Positions 30,820 to 42,671 of a DNA stretch of 64,000 bases are shown here, one piece after another. The notes beneath the pieces were generated by a model. The model saw only the letters and a list, made by a program, of their open reading frames with translations. It searched no databases and had not been told where the DNA came from. The number at the start of each line of letters is the position of its first letter. Positions within the stretch are counted from its first letter, which is position 1. Position numbers and translations under genes: made by a program. Source of the stretch: Xenia sp. Carnegie-2017 (taxonomy: Eukaryota; Cnidaria; Anthozoa; Malacalcyonacea; Xeniidae); contig NW_025813483.1 of the NCBI RefSeq assembly GCF_021976095.1, positions 4,493,503 through 4,557,502 on the forward strand, given 5' to 3'.

Positions 30820-32421
30820 TCAACGTTTTCCACCAACATGACCTGTACTTCTTCCACCTTTTTGTTTTGTTGGAGCTTTTGTCTTCACTGGTTGTTGCGT
30901 GGCCTTGAATAAATGATGAGTGTTATTGAGATATCTTAGTAAGAATAGTCTACTTCATGTAAGAAGTAAATAAAAGATGTTTACTGTTTTCCACAAGTGA
31001 ATGCAAACCAAAGAGATCTTGCAAAAAATTAAGAGCAGATCATTGCAAGCACAAGACCAAACGTCAAGGGTAGCACATACTTGGGAGTTCTCACAAATGT
31101 CTCTGAGGTTTGCATAAGCCAGTGCAGACATGAAAAACATCTTTTATTTCTTTTATAAAATAACAATAATGAAAACAGACAAATTTAAACAAAAGTTTTA
31201 ATTCTTCCTCTAAATGTATTCATGATTCATTTGCAAATTCTCTTTGATCGATTGATTGATTTCATTGGTTGAGCTCTGAATGGTTTGCAAACACAGCTAT
31301 AGACTAACTGCATATGTTAAACTGTTTCTATTTTTTTTGATACACAATATAAAGTGACAATGATTCATCGAATCATTGAAAACTTATGATAAATACTGAA
31401 CTTCATGAAGAAATTTATCACTCGCTTGGGTGGGAATTAAATTCACAATATGTGTCATAATTTTGCCCAAAGTTAGTCATGAAAAGTTTGTCATACAATT
31501 AGCCCACACACAAACAAGCAGTCAAAGTTTTTAATAAATATTAATTTCAATGTTTGAACATAAAATTTTTCTTCAAAGCAGTTTATCAACAGCAAATTGC
31601 ACTGAGAAAGCCAACCTAGTTTACTTTATAATAGTTGAGTAATTGTTATAACCTTTACATACCTTTGTCATCTTTTTAGCCTCCTTCTTTTGCCTGATTT
31701 TATCTTTAGCAGCTCTAAATGTTTTTAAATCATCAACAAAATGATCAATTTTCTCAAAATCTGATTCAGTTTGACTTTGAAGATTTTAAATGTTCTCTAT
31801 GATTATAATTCATATTCTCACAGTTGTTACTCATACAATGTAGGTAAAATAGAATCTTCACTGAGAAACAAAATCAAAAATCTTCTAGTCAAGCATAAAA
31901 GATGTAATTTTTTAGATATTAAAGACACCAGACAGTTGTGTTTAATACCTTATTGCCTGCTCTCTTTGTGCTTTTCTTACTTTAGGCTTCTGATTACGTT
32001 TGGCCAAAATAGTTTCAAGAGTTGCACCCTGGATGGCTTGTTGGAATTTGACATTTCGTCTCGTTCTCTTTTTCGAGACCTCTTCAACTGAGCCCTTTTT
32101 GTGTTTTCTACGGTAAAGGACAGTCCATGAAATCTTTCGTGGATTTCTTCTCATCAAGAAGGATCTCTCACATTTTTTGTCCAGGAAATTGAAAGACTAT
32201 TAAATTGATGTATAAAACATTTATTGGTTATGGCAAAATAATATAGATGTGATTTTACAATCAAGTTTTCAAAGTGTGTTTTAAAAATAACTTTATATCA
32301 ACAAAGGGATAAATTAAGCAGTTCTTCTAAGTTGAACATTGTAAACGCAAGTACCTTTCCATCTAGACGTATATATCTTTTCCCATGACCTGGGTAGATT
32401 TTGTAGCTGCATACCTCGAGT
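30820..32421 (-). CDS. RPL24: Ribosomal protein L24 (eL24) gene, copy 2, fullest copy
   Basis: Four exons on the minus strand. Exon 32421-32355 encodes [20 protein letters not shown]. Exon 32196-31949 encodes [13 protein letters not shown] through REQAIR. Exon 31714-31663 encodes [17 protein letters not shown]. Exon 30903-30820 ends GHVGGKR and a stop. Introns have GT/AG ends and phases agree. Oddities: the first listed exon lacks 9 bases kept in copy 3 (CSYSGYK reads CSYK), the tail has His where copies 1 and 3 have Arg, and the initial exon with the ATG was not found. It could be a damaged duplicate or a gene whose tiny first exon lies further upstream. An AATAAA lies at 30793-30788. Confidence 0.85.
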
Positions 32422-32681
32422 CTGGAAATTTAAAGAAAATAACGAAATCATCAAATACTAGGAAGATCAAATGAGAAATATAACATGTAATAATAGCAGT
32501 CTCTGCGTAAAGACTTACGAATACTTACAAAACAATTAAAATCGACAAGTTTTAATCGCCGATTTTAAAGAATCGGGACGTAAAACCGCTAATATCGATT
32601 CAATTATGAAAAAGTGTTTCAGTTTCACAAGAATTTCATAAAATAACGAAAACGTTTTGCTGTTTCCTTGGATTGGAACAG

Positions 32682-32985
32682 ATCAAGACTGGAACTCATT
32701 GCCAAATGAACTTAAAGATATTAGTTCTCTAGCGACCTTTCAAAGAAAAATCGCTTCCCACTTTCCCAAAACAAATATGTACTCAATTAATTGTAAATAT
32801 CTTTCTAACCTAGCTATACTTCATTTATTGTACATTTTAGTGTCTTGTGTATCGTAAAATGTAAGTAGTTCACTATTGTATTGTAATTTTCATTTTTGCA
32901 CACGCCCCATGTGGAAATCAACTTGTATGTTGACAATGGTAAGCGTGTTAAAATATAATTATCTATCTATCTATCTATCTATTTC
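32682..32985 (+). mobile_element. 5'-truncated LINE 3' end with (atct)n tail
   Basis: Encodes DWNSLPNELKDISSLATFQR, the WNSLP...F end typical of CR1/L2/Jockey-like reverse transcriptases, followed by a 3' end and a tatctatctatc tail (about 32961-32982). The equivalent place in RPL24 copy 3 (near 59133) reads straight from ggattggaacggat into ttcaaaagactt with no LINE, an empty site. No clear target duplication is visible. Confidence 0.6.
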
Positions 32986-33037
32986 AAAAGACTTCTTTTT
33001 GCCAGATCGAAGCAAGACAAAGCAGTTGAAAAGGAAA

Positions 33038-33602
33038 CAGTGCTGCCAGATGAAATTTAAATAAGTTCATGTCGGCATGTTCAAAAGTTCACATATTATC
33101 CACCAATGTCCACAAATCGACGAAAATTGCATAGTTTGCACCTAATGAATAAAATAAGCTAAATCAAATGTAAATTTATAATGATGCACATTGCACATTT
33201 GTACAAAACAACAAAAAACAAACAATGAAAAACAATTATTTAGTTCGATTTAGATTCGTCGCTTGAGTCAGAGTCTTGAGCATAAAGAATGTCGGTTGTC
33301 ATATGACTTAAAGCATTGGTCGATGGTAAATATTTGACACAGCCTCCTGACTCTTTCACTCTTTGCTTAACTTTTAGAATACTGCAGACTGAAGAATGAA
33401 TTATGTTTGTCTCGAATCTCTAAACCAGTGTATGTTCATTGTAAACAACCTTGTCTTTTATAACTGATAAGTTCATAAAAAGTTTTTAATTTTTAGAAAA
33501 AGTTGATAAAATGTTCACAAAATTCTTTCTGTTCACAAAAATTCAAAATAAAAATCAAAAGTTCATAAATCTATGAACTTTGTTCACAATTTGGCAACAC
33601 TG
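33038..33602. mobile_element. Short non-autonomous hAT-like element, 565 bp
   Basis: The left end reads cagtgctgccag and the right end, reversed, cagtgttgccaa. Flanks aaaggaaa (33030-33037) and aaagggaa (33603-33610) are an 8-bp duplication with one mismatch. The interior has many ttcataaa/ttcacaaa runs and no gene. 33611-33902 holds nothing I can identify. Confidence 0.55.
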
Positions 33603-33903
33603 AAAGGGAAGGGTTATCACTCATCGAGAAAATTATTCCTCTAATCACATTCCCCGTTACTCACATTTACTCCTCATTTGTAATGGATGTTTTTTGAGAA
33701 ACCACTAGCATGTTCCTAGTTACTCCAAAGTGCACCTTAATTACCTCCTATGCTCTTGTACCTAATAACCATGAGAACAAAGATCAAATAAATAAATTTT
33801 TAGAAAATTTTGCGTTTGTTTCTAACATTTGGTTTATTTGGGGGGAGAAATTTCAATAATATTTTAATAGCAACCGCAATTTTCTTCGTAATGTTCACAA
33901 GCA

Positions 33904-34142
33904 GTGCCAAACGCAAAACGCTGGTTAAGCGTAAGGATATATACAGTTTACGGCCATTACCGACCAGAGGATGATTCGTCTAACGTCGTAACCACTACTA
34001 AGACCACCACTAAGACTTTCAGCCAAAGACTTATAGAAGATCGAACAGGTTTGAAATGTTGCTCGCTGAAGCTTGTACTCTTAACGATGTTTCTTACTGT
34101 TTTAATGGAAGTTTGTGACCTACCCGCCGAGAAGTCCAGCAA
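33904..34142. other. Unassigned stretch before OTU fragment F
   Basis: Both strands have short open readings (for example a Thr-rich one with SSNVVTTTKTTTKT), but none is recognisable. It joins directly to the A20-like fragment at about 34150. Confidence 0.2.
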
Positions 34143-34150
34143 ATGCGTTT

Positions 34151-34384
34151 ATTCATTTCAACTTCATTTTATGCATGTATCGATAATGCTGGCAGTCCGA
34201 AGTCGAAAGGCAGTTGGAGGATCAAAATGCTGGTATACCAATGGATTTTGGTGTCGAGTAATGGAGCGAAGGCTGGAAGAAAACAGTCGCTCTTCCAACA
34301 ACAGCAAAATCAACTACACAAAACAGTTTTTACTGTCTTGAGGCGATTCATATATTTTTCTTAGCTAATGATCTTCGAAGACCA
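34151..34384 (+). pseudogene. A20-like OTU fragment, copy F
   Basis: Matches the first 220 bp of the OTU exon (aacgctggcag-type start through the CLEEIHIF region). The acceptor AG has become ATG, and the reading has a stop and frame changes. It is cut at about 34385 by the BEL/Pao fossil. Confidence 0.7.
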
Positions 34385-37300
34385 AGTTCTTTCTACATTA
34401 GGAACTTTGCTCGTAGAACGAAAGGCGATGCAAAGCCGAACGGATCATATACCGAGCTGATAATAGCCAATATCTCTCTACTAGATGGCGGTTTTTCATT
34501 CAGCTGAATCCGAAATCCAAATTCATCACGGCTAATGTTCCATAGAACACCAAGTGCTCTTTCGATAGATACCTTCTCAAGGCAAAGATCCCTAACTGAT
34601 TTTGCTCGTTCCATATCCGGCATGCCACCACCGTCGCTGAATTTGAAACGAAATCCACCCTTGTTAAACGAAATCCACCTTTGTTAAACGAAATCCACCT
34701 TTGTTAAACGAAATCCACCCATAGCAAGCAGTTTTCGAAGATCACTGGCTAATGTTATTGCCTTATCTTCATCTTTTACAGATTTAAGGCAATCAACAAC
34801 GTAGAAGTTACGCTTGACTGTATTTGTAACTATGTTTTCAAATTTGTTGGTGTTATAGTCTGCAGTTTTGCGCAGAGCAAAATTGGAGCAACTTGGCAAA
34901 GAGGTCGCTCCAAACAAATGAACCGTCATTTGAAATTCTTCGGTTTCTAAGCCCAAGTCATTCTGTGGGCACCATAAGAAGCTCAGGGCATTGCAATCTT
35001 CATGATGAACATTTACTTGATAGAACATAGATTCAATGTCGGCCATTGGGGCTATGGGCTCCTGTTTAAATCAAGTCAGAACACCGAACAACTTATTCGT
35101 CAAGTCCGGTCCCTGTAGTAGTTGGTCATTAAGAGAAGCTCCATAGTAGACCGCAGCACAATTGAACTTAACTCAAAATTTGTCTGGCTTGTTCGAACTG
35201 AAAACTGGGTGATGAGGAAGGTACCATATTGCTTCATGGAACCTATTTAATGAATCAGCAGAGACCTTGCGTGCAAACTGTTTCTCAAACAGGTTATCCA
35301 TGAATTCAGCATACTTGAAGAATAGTTTAGGACCCTTCAACAGCCTTTTCTTCAAAGGAGTTAAACGATGTTCAGCCAAAGGTCTATTTTTTGGAAATCT
35401 AGGAGGAAAACTTTTCCACGGGAAAGCAATTTCATAATGCCCATTACGAAGACGAATTGTGGATTTCATAATATTCACCGCACGTATATCTTCTTGAAAC
35501 ATTTCTACTTTGTTGTTGTATGAAGCATCATTGAACTCAGCACAGCAGAACTTCTTAAACTTTTCACTCAGCTCATGATCGGATTGAATGTAGTTATTGA
35601 CTTGTTTGGTCCATTAGTTTCTCCCAAGAGGACCATTTAACGTCCATCAAAAGATTGTTCTCACAGCATATGGACCCTTAACTCTGTAGTCTCTAACTAC
35701 TTTAATCTCCAACGCTTTAGGTACATCATTTCCAACGAGGATGCCAATTGAGGCATTTGATGTTTGTTAGAGTAACACCCTTAAGATGTGGTCACCGATC
35801 GATGTCTGCTTGCGTTAGAATGCTAGACTCGTCGACTGGAAGCTTTTTTGTAGAAAACAACGTAGGAAGCTCAATTATGCTTATTTCATTTAAATAAAAC
35901 ACTTCTAATTCAACAACGTGACATTCTGTTAAAGTGTTTTCATTCCTTAAGGTAGTGAGTGAAACAATAGTTTTCTCTCCAGAAATACCAAGCTCTTCTA
36001 GCAGTTGGTTCGCACTAAATGACGTGTTTGATCGAGCTTTAAGAAAGGCATATGTTTTAATTGTCTCCACCAAATCTCTACATTTGACTTTAACGGGCAC
36101 TATCTCCAACCCAGTCGAGGTGATTCCGGCTCCATTGGGATCGCGTCGACAAACATCAACACTGACATAACCGTTGCTGTTGATTATCGTCTGGGGCGTT
36201 TAATGGTTCCATCCGATGCCTTATGCAATGAGCAGCTTCCCACAGCAAAGTTCTCAACTATAGGATGCAAAAATGTCGAATGCTTCTCTTGACATCCCAA
36301 AACCTTGCAAAAGCTCTCATTTGGGCAAGTTTTAGCAATATGACCTTGTAGGAAACAATTATCGCAGAGACCCTATTTTTCGCACTATTCTTTTTCTGTT
36401 CTCAACAGTTTCTTCTTTGAATATATCACATCCAGATAACCAATGATTACCATGACACATTGGACATCTAAGAAATTTTCCAGCTCCAATTTCGAGTTCA
36501 ACTATATTTGATTATTGATCGTTTCCAGAGTCCTTTCCAATTGTTCCGAAGGCATGCTTACCTCGAGGAAATTTAGGATCTTGAGCAATTCTAACTTTTG
36601 AATCATTATTAATCTTGCCGAAAATAGGATGATTTAATGCTCTCGCTTTCACCTCGACAAATCTTGAGATGTCTTCGAAAGTTACCTCTCTTTTCTTATT
36701 ACTTGTTATATCGTCTGCTATGTCACACCATTTTTGTCTGATAGAATAAGGTAATTTACGGATAATATTTTGCAAACTACCCAGATTGTCAAGTTTGTTG
36801 AGATAACCTATTTCTTTAAGTGTGTTTTTGCAGCTGATAAGCAATACAGAGAATCTTCGAAGTGCTTCGCCATCTTTAGCTCTGATTAAGGGTCCCTCCA
36901 TTATTCGTTGTAAGTAGGCCGTAGCTATTCTATAATTTTGACCATAATTCTCCTTAAAAAGTTTCCTTGCGACCAGATATCCTTCATCGTGGACCATAGT
37001 GCTCCTTCAATAGTTTCCTTGCGACCAGATATCCATCTTCGGGGACCATAATGCTCCTTCAAAAGTTTCCTTGCGACCAGATATCCTTCATCGTGGACCA
37101 TAATGCTCCTTCAAAAGTTTCCTTGCGACCAGATATCCTTTTTTGGAAACCATTGACAAGCAACTTCGCACAAGTTCCTGAACCTTACCAGATGTGTATT
37201 GAACTAAATAATACAAACGTGTATCACTTCTAGTTGTTTTCGATTAAATAAGATTTTCAAACGATCGTACAAAATGACAATATTCGACAGGATTTCCACT

Positions 37301-39289
37301 AAATGTTGGTATTTAAGCGTGAGGTAGTGACATTGAAAGAGCCCATTGTTGGTACTGTTCAAGCAGTTCCTGTAAATCATTGTCCCTAGCCTGTTGCATT
37401 TTCAGTATCCGTTGACTTTGCTGCTGCTGTTGATTTTGCATATCCAACATATCGTGCAAGAAAATTTTTGCTAGTTCTGAATCATCCAAATTTCCAATCT
37501 TTGATGGGTCTAATTCGTGAACCGTTTTAAGAGACTTTCGCATTACGACTGATTTTGGTTGTTCCTGCGAAACATGAGATCCTTTATGAGTTTCATCTCG
37601 TGTTGTCGTATTTACACCAGCATTTTGAGGAAGTGGTCGAGAAGTTGGCAGTATTGGTTGAGTATGGTTGTCGCCATTCGTTTGCCAACATGGAACTTTA
37701 TTGTATTTAACGTTTTCTGTTAGCATCCTCCTTCACTATTTCTGCCTCAATTCTACCCTATTTCATGAGAATCTGTTTGGTCTACTCGTGAAGACAATCG
37801 GGCAAAGGCTCCATAAGTTCCAGCTACACTGTAAGCCACTTCTTCTGCTTTAACTTTTGATATTTCAGCCTTCAGCTGTAGTTGGTGTCTCCTTTGTTTG
37901 AGGCGCATTTTTTCTTCTTCCTGTAGTTGTCGGTGAATCAACTCTTAATATTTTAAGTGAAGCTCTTGTTCGTCTAAAGATTGATGTTCCTCCAAAGCAG
38001 TTGCTTTGACTATCGAGGCTGCTTTCTTTGCAGCCATCATGGTTTCCCACTTAAGGTATTTGACCGGGCTTTGGATCTATATAAACTTGTGATTTAACTA
38101 CGTGATCTAAGGGGCTGTTTACATGGTCCCGGGTAGCCGGGATTCAGCGAAGCGTTAAATGATTTTGGCAAATGGGAACGATTCAATACTTATCATAAGA
38201 TAAATCTTCTTCAGCAATTTCAAAATATTCTGATTTTATAAATACGCAAGCATTTAAAATGAAAACAACTAATTTGGCTTATTTTTAGTATTACCATTGG
38301 AATAACTTGTGGCACTTTACGAACAGTTGTAATTTTTTAATTTTTCCGCTAAAAATTTTGCCTCCTTTCAATGACTCAAAATTCTCTCACGCCTCACTGA
38401 ATCCCGGTTAGCCGGGATCATGTAAACACCCCCTAACACGACTCTACTCTAGGACGTTACTAATGGAGTCATTTGGCTTTATCTGGACTTCTGACATTGA
38501 TGGTTGTTTTGTAAACTCTCGCAGCTATTCGTTTAAGGTCCTTTGAAAATTTTCAATTCTTTGTTGTTCAATTTGAAGGTATTCGTTTGAGTTTTGGTGA
38601 TCAAAATTATCTTCTATTGTAGCGTGATGACGCTCGTGGGCGTTGTAAAATCTGTTTACAACTTCGTTGAATTCTTGTGATTTAATATTTGCTTCGCTCA
38701 AGTTTGGAAACTTCTATTTGATTTGGTTAGCTCCTTCATATTTTTTGTAACTGCGCCTTTTGCAGCAGATCGTTTTCTTCGTAGTTGTTCAGATGTTTCG
38801 AGAGTTGAAGGTTCTTCTTCACTGTTGAGAGCTGGGGTGGTTTGTTTGTTTGTTCATTACTCATTACGCTCTTCGCTTCGTTGTTAGATTCAGCCATTCG
38901 AAAGATCGTTAATTAAAAACAGGGCCTCGTCGATATATCAGTTGATGAGGATAAATTCTTTGAACTTTTTGTAAAATTCGACTAAGGGCTCAACCATTCT
39001 CTGCCAAGTTTCTGATACTTTGAGACGCGCATACTTTATTACGTACGGTTCAACTAAATAATTACAAATAATTCTAACAAATGCATAAAAAAGAAGGGAT
39101 AAATTCATCTAACTACTTACAGAATTTACAGCGTTACTAGGCAGAGAAGTTTATTTGATCTTATTCAGACGACAGTTTGATGCCAAATGTCCGTCGTCTC
39201 CCATCTGACATCAGAACCGGAAACGTTTTGAATCCAACACAATGTATGTTAATATATTTCACAAACACCAAGATAAGACACATGTAGCC
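34385..39289 (-). mobile_element. BEL/Pao retroelement fossil 2
   Basis: The longest BEL/Pao fossil here, on the minus strand. In order from its 5' side it has a leader/LTR-like part (38905-39289), gag (about 36512-38900, with zinc-knuckle region near 36330-36440), a protease/DUF1758-like part (about 35790-36230), and a partial reverse-transcriptase region (about 34390-35510). RNase H, integrase and the 3' LTR are absent. It is broken, with on the order of ten breaks. A ~52-bp tandem repeat in gag (about 36965-37145) is shared with fossil 1. A MITE sits at 38111-38433. Confidence 0.75.
38111..38433. mobile_element. Harbinger-type MITE, 323 bp, inside BEL/Pao fossil 2
   Basis: The left end reads ggggctgtttacatg and the right end, reversed, gggggtgtttacatg. 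Both continue into an inverted gccgggattcag stretch. Flanked by TAA on both sides (38108-38110, 38434-38436). The empty site is visible in fossil 1 near 9129 as atctaacacgg. Confidence 0.75.
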
Positions 39290-39292
39290 AAT

Positions 39293-39345
39293 GTTGCGAT
39301 CTCCCAGCGTATTTAACGGAATAAATTTCGGTAAATATTTATTAA
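39293..39345 (-). pseudogene. Inverted fragment of A20-like exon 1
   Basis: The minus strand encodes KYLPKFIPLNTLGDRN, matching KILPKFIPINTLGNGN just before the catalytic Cys of the fullest copy. It is broken off exactly at the edge of the BEL/Pao leader and lies inverted to the zinc-finger exon that follows. Confidence 0.65.
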
Positions 39346-39790
39346 ACATTGCCAGTATCAATAGCAATTATTATCATCAATATAGAAACACAGACAACAC
39401 CCGTATTTGTACTTCTCCTGGCTGTGGTTACACTGCCAACCCAGATTATGAAGGCCTATGTTCTACCTGTTTCATCAAATTACATGCATTATTTCAAGAG
39501 GGTTCAGTTATGGTAGCCCCATCAGGCAAGAATCAACATCGAATGTGGAAGCAGTCAAGACAAGATGTTTGACTGAAGAATGTCTATTCTTCGGCATCCC
39601 AGAGAATGATAACTTGTGTTCACAATGTTACGCAAAGGCATTGCAACTTGATTATGACTTAGAGTCTGAAAAGAAGATCAAAGCTGAACAAGAACGAGCT
39701 AGAAGGAACTGGCAAATAGCAAAACAGCAAAAGAATACAAATCATGACTTGCACAGGCTTTATTATGTAAATGAATCCCAATATTATCAG
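39346..39790 (+). pseudogene. A20-like gene copy B, zinc-finger part of exon 2
   Basis: Encodes part of the zinc-finger region of an A20-like protein: SINSNYYHQYRNTDN (a first finger with its last Cys lost), TRICTSPGCGYTANPDYEGL (a good second finger), then, after a frame change near 39500-39530, CLTEECLFFGIPENDNLCSQ (the equivalent of finger 7). Fingers 3-6 of the fullest copy are missing. The exon ends YYVNESQYYQ at a donor, CAG/GTCAAT, and its last exon follows 139 bp later in phase. The OTU part upstream is gone except for the inverted scrap. Probably a dead gene end. Confidence 0.7.
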
Positions 39791-39929
39791 GTCAATATTT
39801 GTTGTTGAATTAACTAAACAAAGAAATTTCTCACAAAATCTCTAGAAATCAATAAATTGTACTCATTTTCGCCAAAAATCTTTTATCACATTTGCAACCT
39901 CATGTATAGAAGAGTTGTTTATATTTTAG

Positions 39930-40097
39930 ATAATTGTTGGGAGACAAAGTATTTCAACACCTTCGTCACCAGCAAAAAGGCGACCATCAAAGTTAATACC
40001 ATGTGTAACTAAAGGATGTGAATGTTTTGGTACAGAAGAAGATCAGGGTCTTTGTCATAAATGTTTAAAGAAGAAAGAAATGCTTTTCTTAGAATAG
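39930..40097 (+). pseudogene. A20-like gene copy B, last exon with zinc finger
   Basis: Behind acceptor atattttag, 56 codons including the stop: IIVGRQSISTPSSPAKRRPS, then PCVTKGCECFGTEEDQGLCH. The A20-type finger is intact. It is nearly identical to 17920-18087 and joins copy B exon 2 in phase 0. An AATAAA at 40205 is a likely poly(A) signal. 40211-41130 holds only short unrecognised readings. Confidence 0.75.
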
Positions 40098-41129
40098 ACA
40101 GTTGGTGTGAACAGTTTTCAACAACTTTTGTTTCAATGAACAAGAAATACTGTCATTCTATAAGGTTTAAATCTTCATATCTAAAGAGCTGTATTGACAT
40201 TAGTAATAAAGTAATATATTCGCTTCCTTATAGATGTAGATATGCACTTCGTACGTGTGGCTATAGCCTCATAATAACCACGTCTTTTCTCGTTTATCAA
40301 ATTTCTGCAGCTAACTGATAAATTATTCGTCGTATATCATGTTAAAAGCGATTGCAAATACTCAATTTATGATAATGCTCCATAATCAAGGGTGCTAGTG
40401 CATTTTCGTGAATTAAACAATAATAGACAAAGCTGGTTTCCTGAATTTTACGGTACAAGAGAAGTAACTTCAGTTAATAGTGATTCACTTAAATTTAGCA
40501 TACCTTTTCATAAGACATTTTTGTTCTTCTGTACGACGCAAATAAACAAAAAATCACAGACGTAAGTTTGTCAAAGGTGTACTACATTTGTACTTTTAAG
40601 CGTCCATTACAGTTGTCTAGCTGTCACAAATGTTCTCATGCGTAAAAACATATGTGACAGCCCTTACAAAAATATTTTATAGAGCATTACATAGAAGCAA
40701 TGTATTGGATATTCAATGGAGTATTCTACAGTATATTCATGGCCCGAAGCACAATCGAACTTTGGAGCCCTTCGTGCTCCATGAATATTCGGACACATTA
40801 CAGTTTTTCATTGCCCTCGATCTCTTTGTTTGGGTCTGCCTGTGTCGGAGGCAATTTGTCCCCTTCTCTGAACGTCCCTGTTTTTAATTATGTATTTAGA
40901 TAATACGAAAATTTAAGACGGTTTGCGATCGAAAATCTGTACTAATCTTCCATGGAAGTTAAAATTTAACAAATACTTTAGTTATTATAGTATAATTTTG
41001 TTAGTGTTAAATATGCTTTTTCGTTCATTGTATTGTGTTTAGACTATGATGCCCTGCGTTATAAGTTGGCTTACCCATTTCCAAGAACTCAACAAATGCA
41101 ACAAATTTTTACAGCTACAACCACAAAAA

Positions 41130-41390
41130 CAACCCGCGCAACACAACACTTGCAAATCACTCTAACAACAATAACCATTACAACCACCTTTTCACAAAAA
41201 AAACAGCCATCACAACACATTACTATATACAGCAACCACTACATTATTAATGACAATCCAATCCATATTCACTATAAATGCAATTATGCAAACGTACACT
41301 TTTACGTACACTTTACGTAAAATTTGCAATTCAAAGTGTACGTTTTTTAAAATATATTATACGCTTTTCATAACAGGAACCCAAGTCGTT
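41130..41390 (+). promoter_or_regulatory. 5' flank of the fullest A20-like gene (promoter region, inferred)
   Basis: About 260 bp before the start codon, conserved as copies at 18400-18640 and 45740-45975 (shared: atgcaattatgcaaac, tttaaaatatat, gtcgttatggaact). Conservation only shows shared descent. No specific promoter element is proven; tttaaaatatatta near 41347 could serve as a TATA-like box. Confidence 0.35.
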
Positions 41391-41790
41391 ATGGAACTGC
41401 ATAGAAGTATTTCTTCAATAGATGTTGCCACTTCGGAAATTATTCGTGATTCAGTTGATGGGGATGTCACTATCCCTGCAGATCAGGGAAAACATCGATT
41501 CTTATTAACATCATCGCGATACACTTTTTTGTTCCCGAATCTTTCTTGTTTCAATAGAGATTTTCAAGATTTTTTGTACGCAACCTTAGTAAACATTGCT
41601 CTTGAAAATGAGTTGGAAAACAACAGGTCTCTCAACTGGTGTAAAATTCTACCGAAGTTTATTCCTATAAACACCTTGGGAAATGGAAATTGTTTGATGC
41701 ATGCAGCTTCACTTGGTATGTGTGGTATTCATGACCGAAGATTAACTTTGAGAAAAACTGTTTATCAAGTTCTGATTGAAGACCAAACAT
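41391..41790 (+). CDS. A20/TNFAIP3-like OTU deubiquitinase, exon 1 (catalytic Cys)
   Basis: Starts MELHRSISSIDVATSEIIRD at 41391. It matches the N-terminal half of the TNFAIP3 OTU domain: SLNWCKILPKFIPINTLGNG, then NCLMHAASLGMCGIHDRRLT and LRKTVYQVLIEDQT. Human A20 has the same layout with the active Cys at 103; here it is C101 in GNGNC. I place the donor at 41790/41791 (ACAT/GTTTGA), because the last codon phase and the following exon 2 start (MYQKRWQSEV) align with A20 there, and because the decayed copies keep a good donor, GACAG/GTAAGG, at the same point. The donor here is weak, which may harm splicing. A20 trims ubiquitin chains to restrain NF-kB signalling. Confidence 0.8.
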
Positions 41791-42232
41791 GTTTGAAAAC
41801 TTTATTCACGGATTTGATGATGCTGTTTTTATAAAACGGTGAAAATTCACTATTAAAAATTACTTAGCAGTACGAATTATATCAATTTGAACGGAAACTC
41901 TGTTTTGATGACAGATGCTCGTAGCAACGCACCCGCGTTGTCTTGACAACGAAGTGTTAAAAAACAAGAAGCGTTGGTTTTTCATTCATTCAGTAAGAAA
42001 TTAGTTTACAAAACTCCTTTCTAACTTCTTTATACTTAACTTCTTTTTGCTACCTTACATTTTTTGATTTAAACTATTTTTAAAAATATTTTATTAAATT
42101 TTCGGCCATATACTGCAGCTTTCTTCAGAAATAAACCAGAAGAACATGATGATTTCATATATTGAGCTATCTATCTTATTCACAATGAAATGAACGATTC
42201 ACAAAAGAAATAATTAGAATATATATTCTATA

Positions 42233-42447
42233 AGGCTCCGTTTACACTATACCGAATTATTATCGTAGCAGTCGTAACAGGTTAAATTTCTTTTGTACTA
42301 AAAGGCAGTGAATTTGTTCAACGTCAGAAACACAATCAAATCGACTAAATTAATCAACTTAATAAGCTTTTACTTCGTACAGTTACACCTTTAAAGCAAA
42401 TGAAGAAGTCGTGATGAGCAAACCGGTATAGTGTAAATGCAGCTATA
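42233..42447. mobile_element. Short MITE-like element in the A20-like intron
   Basis: The left end has gtttacactataccg and the right end the mirrored cggtatagtgtaaat, about 215 bp apart. It lies inside intron 1 of the fullest A20-like gene (41791-42671). Target duplication unclear. Confidence 0.5.
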
Positions 42448-42671
42448 GTGTGTGATTTAAGAATAATAATTCATTAAAATGTTTCATTGAATGAAAAAAT
42501 AGTGCTTAAAATAAACAAGTAATTACATCATAGTTGGTTCTTTAGAGAACTCGTTCCCATGGTCTGACATCTTGCATAAATTCTCTGTTAAATGAAACAA
42601 CTAGAAAAACCATGCGCGCTTAATGACTATGAAGTAATCTCTATATCTTAGTCATTTAAACTTCAATTTAG

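Noticed and set aside
23261-32421. RPL24 copies as processed (retro) pseudogenes
   Set aside because: Introns with GT/AG ends are retained at the same places in the copies, and flanking non-transcribed sequence is shared, so they are DNA-level duplications.
40630-40903. Two overlapping readings of 67-85 codons between A20-like copies B and C
   Set aside because: No recognisable motif, splice signals or repeat relatives; likely chance readings.
41791-41838. Extending A20-like exon 1 to the stop at 41834 or to a donor at 41838
   Set aside because: The residues after EDQT do not match A20, the stop lies in frame, and ending the exon at 41790 gives the right phase and the A20-like join to MYQKRWQ; the decayed copies keep a donor at that same point.
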